A DNA stretch of 64,000 bases from Henningerozyma blattae CBS 6284 (lineage: Eukaryota; Ascomycota; Saccharomycetes; Saccharomycetales; Saccharomycetaceae): contig NC_020190.1 in assembly GCF_000315915.1 (NCBI RefSeq), positions 930,001 through 994,000 on the forward strand. Direction: 5' to 3'. The first letter of the stretch is position 1. Each line of letters starts with the position of its first letter. The notes under the pieces were generated by a model, which was given only the letters and a program-made list of their open reading frames with translations, was not told the DNA's origin and ran no database searches. Below, in pieces: positions 11,101 through 20,527 of the stretch. A program made the position numbers and the translations under genes.

Positions 11101-12867
11101 GAAGTCGCTGCCGCCTCATTAACAAACAGAGAAGAACAACTAGAAATCGTTGCCGATTCTATTGAACGTGACATGATTTTACTCGGTGGTACTGCTATTG
11201 AAGATAGATTACAAGATGGTGTTCCTGATTCTATTGCCTTATTAGCTGATGCTGGTATTAAATTGTGGGTTCTAACTGGTGATAAAGTTGAAACTGCAAT
11301 TAACATTGGGTTTTCATGTAACTTATTGAACAATGATATGGAATTATTGGTTATTAAATCTGCTGGTGATGACACTAAAGAATTCGGGAATGAACCAGTT
11401 TCTGTCGTTGAAGGACTAATCTCCAAATATTTGGATGAAAAATTTGACATGACTGGTTCCGAAGAAGAATTAGCACAAGCTAAAAAAGAACATGATATTC
11501 CAAAAGCAAACTATGGTGTTGTTATTGATGGTGAAGCGTTAAAGATTGCTCTTGATGGTGATGATATTAAACGTAAATTTTTACTACTGTGTAAAAATTG
11601 TAAAGTTGCATTATGTTGTAGAGTTTCTCCAGCTCAAAAAGCTGCAGTTGTTAAGTTGGTTAAAAACACTTTAGATGTCATGACTTTAGCTATTGGTGAT
11701 GGTTCCAATGATGTCGCTATGATCCAGTCTGCCGATGTTGGTGTTGGTATTGCCGGTGAGGAAGGTCGTCAAGCTGTTATGTGCTCTGATTATGCTATTG
11801 GTCAATTTAGATATTTAACTAGATTACTCTTGGTCCATGGTAGATGGTCTTATAAAAGATTAGCAGAAATGATTCCTGGCTTTTTTTATAAAAATGTTAT
11901 TTTCACATTAGCATTGTTTTGGTATGGTATTTACAATGATTTCGATGGTTCTTACTTATTTGAATATACTTATTTGTCATTCTATAACTTGGCCTTCACT
12001 TCATTACCAATCATTTTCTTAGGTATCTTTGACCAAGATGTTAATGATACTGTTTCTTTATTAGTTCCACAATTATATCGTGTTGGTATTTTAAGGTTAG
12101 AATGGAATCAAACAAAATTTTTATGGTATATGCTTGATGGGTTCTACCAATCTGTTATTTCATTTTTCTTCCCATATTTGGTTTATCACAAGAACATGTA
12201 TGTTACCAATAATGGTCTTGGTTTAGATCATCGTTATTACGTTGGTGGTATGGTTTGTGCTATTGCAGTTACTGCTTGTAATTTATATATCCTATTACAT
12301 CAATATAGATGGGATTGGTTCTGCTCATTATTTGTTGCATTATCTATTTTAGTTTTATTTGCATGGAGTGGTATTTGGTCAAGTTCCATCACTAGTGGAG
12401 AATTTTTGAAAGGTGCCTCCCGTATCTATGGATCTCCTGCATTCTGGGGTGTTTTATTTGTTGGTGTCATGTTTTGCTTATTACCAAGATTTACTTTTGA
12501 TATCATACAAAAATTATTTTACCCCAAAGATATTGACATTATTAGAGAAATGTGGAAACGTGGTGATTTTGATCGTTTCCCTGAAGGTTACGATCCAACT
12601 GATCCAAATAGACCCAAGATTACTAAGTTCGGTTTACCATCTACCAATGGTAGCATAATAATGAAAGATATCAATGAAGTTATGCTAAGTTCTGATCAGT
12701 CTCATGATTCTGTTATAACAGAAGAAATTCCCTTGGATATTTTAAAAGAAGATTTAGAGGCTTCAAGAAAACCAAGTGAAAGAAATATGGAGTCGGCTAC
12801 TAGTCGATGGATACAATCACCAAGAGAAAACCAAGATTTGTTATTTTCTCCCATCATCAAAGAATGA
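8146..12867 (+). CDS. DNF1: Dnf1/Dnf2-type phospholipid flippase (P4-ATPase)
   Basis: Plasma-membrane and endosomal P4-ATPase that moves phosphatidylethanolamine and phosphatidylcholine to the cytosolic leaflet with the Lem3 subunit. I chose the ATG at 8146 (MSNINRPP, preceded by an A run) over an in-frame ATG at 8119, giving 1573 residues. The protein has an acidic N-tail, the first membrane pair (PLTFFPKNIMFQFQNFANVYF), the actuator motif DGETNL, the phosphorylated Asp722 in FSDKTGTLTQN, nucleotide-binding KGADSIIYSRL, the hinge GDGSNDVAMIQ, and about ten membrane segments. The C-tail stops soon after SPRENQDLLFSP, well short of the tail of S. cerevisiae Dnf1. DNF1 and DNF2 are duplicates; position alone cannot tell which this is. 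Confidence 0.93.
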   Translation: MSNINRPPIPGDGDINAANAANLSPFDDTFRFTDDQDAHQTVPPTKRNGSVLKKNGEPGQVSTTNGISFNANLIKDDVKDEYHEIHFQDGENDGYEHDFTFEMGDDHKQHDNNDNDIHSFSATPQLNLNSGVFEDPSTESSGSASASGLGLNERKDKSSRNESMKRLRWGTRRTKLGNPIVGRAKTLKWAKENIQKPFEEFSGTQVEDPNALNRSDELRSIYYNLPLPKEMLDEDGKPKMEYARNKIRTTKYTPLTFFPKNIMFQFQNFANVYFLALLILGAFQIFGVTNPGFASVPLIVIVCITALKDAIEDSRRTVLDMEVNNTRTYILHGIENENVAFDNISLWRKFKKACTRMTFKVIRLITERVTESGKMQRAQRKRQELRQKRMSTSTRPRSSLDSFESIRMSGAYERPSMENTNPFEDPYQMSTGQSILDRSMPPRTDCKFKKDYWKNVKVGDIIRIHNNDEIPADVILISTSDSDGGCYVETKNLDGETNLKVRQSLKSTHQIRSSRDISRTKFWVESEGPHANLYSYQGNLKWMDTQANEMRNEPVTINETLLRGCTLRNTRWAIGFVIFTGDDTKIMLNAGVTPTKKSRISRELNFSVLLNFLLLFILCFISGIVNGVYYAKGPSSREYFEFGTVAGNASTNGFVSFWVAVILYQSLVPISLYISIEIIKTAQAAFIYGDVLLYNAKLDYPCTPKSWNISDDLGQIEYVFSDKTGTLTQNVMEFKKCTINGVSYGRAYTEALAGLRKRQGIDVESEGHQEREAIATDKEIMINDLRNLSTNSQFYPEDVTFISKEFVCDLKGVSGEYQQKCCEHFMLSLALCHSVLLEPSKMNPDKLELKAQSPDEAALVGTARDMGFSFIEKTKQGIVVEIQGVPKEFQILNVLEFNSTRKRMSCIVKIPPANPDEEPRALLICKGADSIIYSRLKTSYDGNDETLLEQTALHLEQYATEGLRTLCIAQRELSWSEYTEWNARHEVAAASLTNREEQLEIVADSIERDMILLGGTAIEDRLQDGVPDSIALLADAGIKLWVLTGDKVETAINIGFSCNLLNNDMELLVIKSAGDDTKEFGNEPVSVVEGLISKYLDEKFDMTGSEEELAQAKKEHDIPKANYGVVIDGEALKIALDGDDIKRKFLLLCKNCKVALCCRVSPAQKAAVVKLVKNTLDVMTLAIGDGSNDVAMIQSADVGVGIAGEEGRQAVMCSDYAIGQFRYLTRLLLVHGRWSYKRLAEMIPGFFYKNVIFTLALFWYGIYNDFDGSYLFEYTYLSFYNLAFTSLPIIFLGIFDQDVNDTVSLLVPQLYRVGILRLEWNQTKFLWYMLDGFYQSVISFFFPYLVYHKNMYVTNNGLGLDHRYYVGGMVCAIAVTACNLYILLHQYRWDWFCSLFVALSILVLFAWSGIWSSSITSGEFLKGASRIYGSPAFWGVLFVGVMFCLLPRFTFDIIQKLFYPKDIDIIREMWKRGDFDRFPEGYDPTDPNRPKITKFGLPSTNGSIIMKDINEVMLSSDQSHDSVITEEIPLDILKEDLEASRKPSERNMESATSRWIQSPRENQDLLFSPIIKE

Positions 12868-13354
12868 TGAAATGCTTTAGAAAGTAAAAAAAAATACCCG
12901 CATATTACGATTCCTTATCAAAAAAAAATTTTGTATCTAATGTAACAGTAAAAAAAACATTCAAATTTAGGTGTATTTATAGATGATGCAAATCTTTATG
13001 TATATTATTTTTATTCAGACTATGCTCTGAAACTTGATGGATTTTTTTATTATGAGTATGTATAACTTCTATATGATACAAACGTATACAAGTTGCCTTA
13101 AGTTTATTTTTTTCTTTTTTTTTATTATTTTTTACATTTTCCTATACACGTAATGACCAATTTATCGATATCAATATCAATATAATATTTATGATTAAGT
13201 CTAGTCAAAAAAAGTTTAATTATAGCATTACTAAAGATAGATTTGAAGCCAAGCCTATTATTTGCCAGTTGTGGAAATTTAAAGTCAGCACAATGGGACG
13301 AAGGTGCTAAACATGTTTTCTTGTTAAGACTCTTTGCTCTCTATATATTTTTAA

Positions 13355-13458
13355 TGCCGAGATCTTACCGTTCATGCAATTTTAGTGGTTCAAACCCGCT
13401 ACAGAGTAAAATCTCGGCAATTCTCGGAATCCCACTGACGCGTAATCTTAGAGCGTCA
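13355..13458. other. Cluster of two stem-loops, possible structured RNA or cruciform
   Basis: TGCCGAGAT at 13355-13363 is perfectly complementary to ATCTCGGCA at 13411-13419. Between them a second, weaker hairpin (about 13383-13401) contains a GGTTCAAACCC stretch that looks like a tRNA T-loop or B box. Just downstream TGACGC (13436-13441) pairs with GCGTCA (13453-13458). The T-loop is followed by too many bases for a tRNA acceptor arm, so this is not a normal tRNA. A small structured RNA is possible but unproven. Confidence 0.25.
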
Positions 13459-13945
13459 TTGTAGAATCTCGAGAGTTTTTCAGTGTTGACATCAAGAATG
13501 TTTCCAGTAATAGTAGGGAAGGCAGTAAGTTGGAAAGTGTTATATAGATGAATAGCTTTGTTTGATATAGACGTTTTTTTCATTAAAAAAAGGCATTTAT
13601 CTTTGAACTAAAATAGAGACTAGAGAGATCAATCCTTTATTTTTTGATATTTTTTTTTTTTTTTTTTAAATACAAAAAGTTACGATTAAGTGCTCCTATT
13701 TTTATTATTTTTTTTTTTTAATTTCTCTTTTTTTTGATATTATATTAAGGATTCTTTAAACATTCAAATAAAACTATAGTTAAGCATTTGTTATTTCATC
13801 ATTTAATACAGATAGACGACCGTTTTGTTATAATATCAATAGAGTTAGGATATCACAATCCCTGAATTATTTATTAATTGATTTATTCCACTGCCGAAGG
13901 TGTAATCGTTTCATTTCATTTCATTTCATATTTCATATCATTATT

Positions 13946-14056
13946 GAGCATTTTTAAGCATTATACTATTGAGCATTCGTTAAGCATCTGTAAGCATTCA
14001 TCAAGCATTCGTTAGGCATTCGTTAAGCATTCAGAAGGCATTTTGACAAGCATATT
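13946..14056 (+). repeat. Degenerate 11-bp tandem array (AAGCATTCGTT type) in BCK2 leader
   Basis: About ten imperfect copies of a unit close to AAGCATTCGTT lie 200-310 bp before the BCK2 ATG, with GCATTC or GCAT as the constant core. The spacing of about 11 bp puts successive copies on one face of the helix. The core resembles the Tec1 target CATTC(C/T), but the following base is often G, so that reading is weak. Confidence 0.5.
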
Positions 14057-14258
14057 TAATTTTTTTTTCTAATTTTTTTCATTGATCAACCTCCCTAAAC
14101 ATTCTCCTCATTCAAGATAAGCTGAATACTTTTGTTGAATCATTGATCTAGTTAAAGATTTTGAAGAGAAAGTGAAAAAAGAAAAAGAAAAGAAAAAAAG
14201 ATTATTAATTTTTTTTTTTTTTTCTTTTTCTTTTTTTTAATCCTTTACCTTTGTTATT

Positions 14259-15053
14259 ATGAGTAGACGTTCAGGTTCATCTTTAACCCCTACGCCTGAA
14301 TCAGTGAATAAATGGAAGATTCCACATTATTATAAACGAGGTAGCAAGACACCTTCTAAAGCGTCAGCTCAAACAGTTAAGAATTATAACAATTTAACTA
14401 AAAATTTATATCCTTCGGATATTGGATCAAGTTATCCCAAGAGTTTGGAAAATGGATCACCAAATGCAATTTATACTAGTGCCGCTGTCAGTGGTATTCC
14501 AGGTAACAATATAATAGAAACAAATTTGGCTGATGAAAATAAATTTTTCACCAATTATAATAGTAATAAAAATACACCGATTCAACAAACTAAAAAATTA
14601 TCTAGAACTAGTGAAGTTCGATTTGTTAATTATACAGGGATAGATAATGGGAATCATACATATCCTAATAATGAAGAATCACCCACATCTAAATATTCCA
14701 AAAAAATGAACGCCACTACAACTAGAAATGAATTTGAAATAAATTCAAATAAAATCATACCCATGTTTAATAAACCAAATAATATGAATAGTAATACTAA
14801 TATAAGTCCTGGGACTTATAGTACTGAAATTAGTCCTCAAAATATTGAATTGAATATGAAATCGCCAAGTGATTCTGTTGGATCTAGTGGTAGTACAGGA
14901 TCATTGAAAAGACCATATATTAGTTTTTTAAAACATGATGGATTTTATAATCCTGCTGCATTAAGCAAATCCATTCAAACGATTGGATCCAATGCAGGAA
15001 CCCCTACAAGTTCATCTTTCCCACAGCGGACGTTGGAAATACAAGACAGCATT

Positions 15054-15096
<43 letters not shown>

Positions 15097-16508
15097 TAGA
15101 TGAAGATAATGAAGTTGTACCACGATCTAAACCTGATCCAATCTTGGCCAAACCACCATCGACTACTGCTACTACTACCACATCGACGTCGACTACAACA
15201 ACGACTTTTTTCAATGAGAATTTTGTTAGTAATAGTAGTAGATCACGTAACAATTCGAGTACCAATTCTGGTAACACCTCACGTAACACTTCTCGTCATA
15301 ATTCTATAACAAATATGAAGAAACGTACCAATTCATATTCTAATTCATATTCTAATTCTAATGGCAGTTCTAATTTAAATACCCCTTTAAACACACCTAA
15401 AAATACATCTCAATTGAATTCTCAATTTAATTATATTAATATTCCTAAAAATAAGAATGAATTTCGAATGAATGAAATTAGTCGAAGTCAATCCAATAAT
15501 GTTGCAAGTACGAGTAGTTATAATAAGATGTCATCTACAATGACGGGTCAAGATGTTGCCAGCAGTAGTCCTAAAATGATTACGAAGGTTAGTAAAGATG
15601 AGAATGATGCTGCAATTGCATTTAGTAAGATGTTTTCTACAAGGAAAAGAACAAATACTGAAGAATCGGCCTCATCATTTAAAAGTTTCCAAAGTCAAAA
15701 TCAAAATCAAAACCAAAATCAAAACCAAAACCAAAACCAAAACCAAAACCTAAATCAAATTCAAAACCAAATTCAAAGCCAAACGATACTTGCCAATGAA
15801 GAGACAGCACCAATGTATTCACCTGTAAGAAACACCCCCACGACTACTCGTCGCATGATGTATTCTAGAGTCAATATGGGCCGGAATAGTTCAGGAATGA
15901 ATGAATCAAGATATCTTGATAGAGGAAGCACTACCGAGGAGGACATCTACAAGAGTCACAAGAGACAACAATTATCCATCAGTGATGTTAATTTGGAACA
16001 TTCGAAATCCATGGGACAAGTAATGTACGAGAGGAATCCTAACAGATTTACTGGGGTGATTGATGAATTCCCACTTAGTAATGAAGAATTTGAAGAGACT
16101 AAAGATCAACCCGTGATATTAGAATCTTCTAATGCCAATGCCAACACAATTGCAAGTGAGAATAGTGGATTAGCCATTAAATTTAATAACGAACCCAAGA
16201 ACAAACAAGATATGAGCATAGATGCACATGATATATTGAACGACATTTTACAAGGGTACAGTGGGAACATGAACATGAATATCCCCATTGACATGAACTT
16301 GGAACTATTGAATGCCAATACCAATGAACCTGGGATGGGAAACTCCACAGGGAGCCCCACAGGGAACCCCAATGGGAACTCTACAGGAAATGTAAATGGA
16401 AATGTAAAGGTAAACGCGACTGGAAATTCAAATGGGAATGAAACAGGAAATGACTTTGATATTGACTCGTTAGACTTGTTTTTCTCAGGAAACCAGAATG
16501 AGCCATAA
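14259..16508 (+). CDS. BCK2: Bck2-like G1/S transcription activator, low-complexity
   Basis: Likely the orthologue of Bck2, a dosage-sensitive activator of G1 cyclin and Mcm1-dependent genes that works in parallel to Cln3. The assignment rests on position directly after DNF1, as in S. cerevisiae, on length (749 residues against about 850), on the Ser/Thr/Asn-rich unstructured composition and on a conserved-looking N-terminal segment (SSLTPTPESVNKWKIPHYY). No catalytic domain is visible. Repeats include a poly-Asn run near residue 266 encoded by (AAT)n, an Asn-Gln dipeptide repeat near residues 477-500, and a C-terminal Gly-Asn-rich segment. The final residues DSLDLFFSG resemble a short acidic-hydrophobic activation patch, which is an inference. 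Confidence 0.68.
15053..15098 (+). repeat. (AAT)n microsatellite encoding poly-Asn in BCK2
   Basis: Uninterrupted trinucleotide run in frame with BCK2, giving about 14 consecutive Asn codons, almost all AAT. Pure-codon runs of this kind are length-variable between strains. Confidence 0.85.
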
Positions 16509-17033
16509 CATTGTGTAAATGTATTATGTGTATTGTATTATGTATTGTGTATTGAATATTATCTATCACTTTATTATGTAAAGGTATCGTGACATGTCAC
16601 AAAACCACAAGGAAAATAAAATAAAATAAAGCGACGCAATTACAATCACAATTACGCGTCACTAATCCCGAGCCGGATCTGGAAAAAAAGAAAAAAAACC
16701 ATTTCATTTTCCAAATTTCTCTTTCTTTTGCGTCATGCCAACTTTCCCGTCGCACGTCACGTGCACACCCTTTTTCTTAGCTTCTCTTTTTCTTTTTCTT
16801 GTACTTTTTTTTTCTTCTTTTTCTTTTTTTCTCTAGCGACCCCGCAGGCGCAGAATGCACTCAGACGCTGCTGCACGGACCAGGGGGTTCCCTTTTCTCA
16901 TTGTGTAACCAGGCAAGCCCATCGCAATGTAAAAAATTTTCCACGTCGTGGCCGGCGTATTTAAGGCGGCCGCGAAACAGGGGCCACCCCTGATGCCCGC
17001 CCACAGACACAACCCCCCACGCCTCTGTGGCAC
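16509..17033 (+). promoter_or_regulatory. BCK2-GIS1/RPH1 intergenic region entering GC island 1
   Basis: The first half is ordinary AT-rich DNA. From about 16.7 kb the sequence becomes GC-rich. It holds an ACGCGT box at 16654-16659, a pyrimidine tract near 16773-16833, a CACGTG at 16758-16763 and a short GC-rich stretch with CGGCCGCG before the downstream ATG. No other gene is supported; long antisense ORFs here result from the low number of stop codons in GC-rich DNA. Confidence 0.55.
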
Positions 17034-18932
17034 ATGACTCCCCCGAAACGTTCTCCCCAATGGTCTGACGGCCTCCCCGTCTTCCAAGATCAGCCCGCCT
17101 CTCACGTCTCCGCCCCCCAAGACTCGCCCGCGTTTGCCAGAGCTCATCGACTTTTGCGCAGCGCACAGCCGTTCCACGACCACGGAATAGCCAAACTGAT
17201 CACGGGACCGCCTGCTGTGGCCCCCCAGCTCTCCGAACAACTTCTGCCCGCCCAGATCTCGCCTATACTCCACCAGCAATCTTTAGTAGCAGATCCAGCT
17301 TTGACTGGCCGTTTCTATCTCGATGAGGTGATCGGAGCACAATCGTCCGAAACTGAAGTGGATGTACGCCGACTGTTTGAGGATATAACGATGATTCCAA
17401 ATAACTCTATTCAAGATTCCACTCGAGATTCGTCTCAGAGCTCGATAGCGGCTCAATCTTTTCACTCTGAAAAATTCTGGTCTTCATTAAATGATCTAAC
17501 CTCATCATATTATACGTTTGATCCGGCCGACGGTCACGTGCCGACACGTGGTTCTGTATTCTCGTGTGCTAAATCTGCCATTTCTTCTGTCTGTGGCTCA
17601 GGCTGTGGCTCAGGCTCTTATTCTTTACGACTGGGCCAGCCTTTTAATATAGGCATCTCGGCTATAAGAAACTCCGCCGATGATGTGGGTGCGAATGCAA
17701 CGACTTGCGTAAAGTATACTGATCCCGAAGGAGCCGCGGCTATAGCAGAAACCTCCGCGGCTCTACCATCAAGTCCCGCGGCTCTACCAGCTACGTCCGC
17801 GGCTCCTTCAACAGAATCCGTCGACGGATCTTATTCTCTCCATCACGTGACACGCGGAGGTCCCGTGACCTGGTTTGTCATCTCGGACAAGATTGACCAA
17901 GAAAAATACTTGGAATTGGTGAAATCTGACCATTCCTCAAAAAACTGCGTGGCACCCATTCTCCTCCCCGAATTGCTTACCGAAAAGGGAATCGCTTTCC
18001 ATTCCATCACACAACAAGCTGACGAATTTGTCGTCATATACCCTAATGCAATTTATATGAATTATACCATGAACCAAACAGTTTCGGAAATTATTACGTT
18101 CTCTTCTAAAGATTGGTTCACTTTTATTACTAATGATCTTGATTTAGATTTAAAAGTAGAAGAAAAAGATGAGGATGATTCAAATGTAATCAACAGGGAT
18201 ATCGGTAAATATAAAAATAAAAATAAGGATAAGATTAAGGATATACCCATTCAAAGGCAAAACGAGAGGCATCTCCCCAAACAAACTATGCAATCTTCAA
18301 AATTACATGCAGATACATTCCCCTCTATAAGTTATCAAAAGAATACTTCTATTCGTTCTACAACCAATCTAGCTCAACTATCAAACAATAATAACACTGA
18401 TGGCACTAATACTAACAACAACAACACTGCTAACAAGCAAAACACCCCTAATGCAACCCCCTTTTCTCCTTTAACTTCTCAAACTCAGTTATTATCAAAT
18501 ACAATAGTACCCAATAATAACCAATCTTCTTCCTCTGCAGGTCCATTTTTCCCTTCGGGTCAATCTATAAGTAGAATCGCTTCACCTCTATTGTCAAGAA
18601 TGATGGATTTATCAAATATCGTGGAACCCACTTTAGAAGATCCATCTTTGAAATTTAAGAAAAGAGGTGAATTAAATACACTCAATGGTAATTATTTACC
18701 TTCCATTGCCAATAATAGAACTTTGTCAAATGGAAGTGCAAACACTTTACCATCTTTTATAAATCATCAATCGAATTCCAATCCAAATCCAAATTTGTTG
18801 GAAGATAATGATGATAATTTAATTGCTTTAAGTTTGACTTCGATGGCAAATAGTGGAACCTCCTCTCCAAGACTGGCTCTATTTCCAATAAATTCTCCTC
18901 TTATAAATCCCCAAGATCCTTCTACTACACTC

Positions 18933-18969
<37 letters not shown>

Positions 18970-19937
18970 GTAACAATAATATTCAAAATAATAATAATCA
19001 ACCAACATCTTCTTATTCTCCATTATCTACAAATGCAACTCTAATCTCTCCAAAACCTTCTTATTCCAATACAAACCCACTCGCGTATACAAGCTTATCA
19101 AATAACTCCACTACAAAACCATTGGTAAGCACACCATTGATGAGAACCACTTCTTCCAATTTACCCTATATCAAGAGGTTGAAATCTCCAAATATAGTCA
19201 CTTTAAACATATCAAGAGAAACTTCAAAGAGCCCAGTCTCTTTAAATATGCATGATTATAAATCTCCCCTGGGTGTTACTAACCCTTTAACATACTCCAC
19301 AACAACAACAAATCCAAATTCACCTCTAATTACTTCAAAGGGTATCTCTTCCGTCAGCCCCCCTGATACTCCTGCTACGAAAAAATTGAGAATCTTAAAA
19401 CAATCTTCAACCAACACATCACCAATTTCAATCCCAACATCTAATACACTAGATAATCCTACCCCACTACCTCATACTACTCATCGCGATAACAATAATA
19501 ACACAAACACTCTACCTGCATTTAATAATACAAAGAAAAATGTCTCCACAAATCAATCGCCAAAATTCTCTTCTGGTGAAATTATTGTTTCCGAAAATGG
19601 TAAAATATACGTTTGTCAAGAATGTAAAAGACAATTTTCTTCAGGTCATCATTTAACAAGACATAAAAAATCTGTTCATTCTGGTGAAAAACCTCATTCT
19701 TGTCCTAAATGTGGCAAAAGGTTTAAAAGAAGAGATCATGTTTTACAACATTTAAACAAGAAGATACCTTGTACTCAAGATTCTTCTATAAAGCAAATCT
19801 CTTCTCCTCCACCCTCTACTTCTACTGCTGCTCAATCTGCAACTTCGAATATTTCAACTACTCAGCAAATTAATCAATCTCCATCGATTCATAATGAATC
19901 AAATTTAAAACAGCAATTAACAAATACAGAGACATAA
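17034..19937 (+). CDS. GIS1: GIS1/RPH1-type zinc-finger regulator with a degenerate JmjN/JmjC module
   Basis: Transcription regulator of the Gis1/Rph1 pair, which in S. cerevisiae binds post-diauxic-shift elements and, in Rph1, demethylates H3K36. The C-terminal C2H2 and C2HC fingers are intact: C861, C864, H877, H882, then C890, C893, H906 and C913, with linker HSGEKPHSCP. The N-terminus still aligns with JmjN (GLPVF near residue 13; HGIAKLITGPP). Residues about 265-355 align with JmjC (YSLHHV, GGPVTWF, EKGIAFHSITQQADEF). The iron-binding His-x-Glu pair is gone, and the third His position (HAGFN in the family) reads Tyr341. The middle is Asn/Ser-rich with a poly-Asn run. The first 900 bp are GC-rich, the rest AT-rich. 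It lies between BCK2 (RPH1 side) and MSH6 (GIS1 side), so either symbol is possible. Confidence 0.85.
18934..18970 (+). repeat. (AAT)n microsatellite encoding poly-Asn in the GIS1/RPH1 gene
   Basis: In-frame AAT run giving a poly-Asn stretch around residues 635-650 of the zinc-finger protein, within its unstructured middle part. Confidence 0.8.
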
Positions 19938-19997
19938 GACTCTTTACTTAATACCCCTTTTTCATTATCATCATCATTGACATTGTCATCATCATCA

Positions 19998-20047
<50 letters not shown>

Positions 20048-20527
20048 TTTCACGCGGTTTTGGGTATTTGCACATTATATCAGGTTTTTTATTTTACATT
20101 GTTTCCTTTTCTCACTCAATTTTTTTATTATTTGTTTCCATTCACTTCCACTCACTTCCACTCACTGATTTTTTCCTTTCAAAATTTTACTTCATACCCC
20201 CATAAACCCTCCTTCCATCATCATCATCATCTTCTTCTTTTTATTATATTTTTATTTGTCTTTTAATTTTTTTATTTTCTCTCTCATTTTTGTTACTTTA
20301 AAAAATTAAAAAAAAAATAGTTTTTTATGTTCCCGTTTACATTACGCTTTATTTACTTTTAATATGTAGATCCTTATCATTCTATTGTTAACATTTCAAA
20401 TAGTTTTGTTTTTCATCTTTGCTTTATAAAATTATATATATATCTGTTATATTTATATATATATATGTATACTAAAAAAAAAAATTATATCGTATTGGAA
20501 AAATCTATATCTATTCAAGATTATCAA
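19938..20527. other. Convergent 3' region between GIS1/RPH1 and MSH6
   Basis: Both flanking genes end here, so this 590-bp stretch is shared 3' sequence. It holds a CAT/ATT microsatellite (about 19988-20048), pyrimidine-rich tracts and short (AT)n runs. No gene is seen. Confidence 0.6.
19999..20048. repeat. (ATT)n microsatellite
   Basis: A run of ATT units preceded by a few CAT units in the 3' region of the zinc-finger gene. Confidence 0.85.

Larger units (their letters stand above)
12868..14258 (+). promoter_or_regulatory. DNF1-BCK2 intergenic region
   Basis: About 1.39 kb. It contains T- and A-rich tracts, a compact region of dyad symmetry at 13355-13458, a (TTTCA)n stretch near 13912-13935 and a degenerate 11-bp array at 13946-14056, each listed separately. 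Two overlapping ORFs of about 72 codons (13243-13464 plus, 13365-13583 minus) have no recognisable content. A purine-rich then T-rich run (about 14170-14240) precedes the BCK2 ATG. Confidence 0.5.

Noticed and set aside
13355..13419. Hairpin region as a canonical tRNA
   Set aside because: It has a T-loop-like box and a terminal stem, but 18 bases instead of 7 separate the T-arm from the 3' end of the stem, and there is no A box or anticodon arm in the right place.
16833..17279. Antisense ORFs over the start of the GIS1/RPH1 gene
   Set aside because: They arise from GC-rich sequence and mirror a frame with recognisable JmjN segments; no domain is seen.
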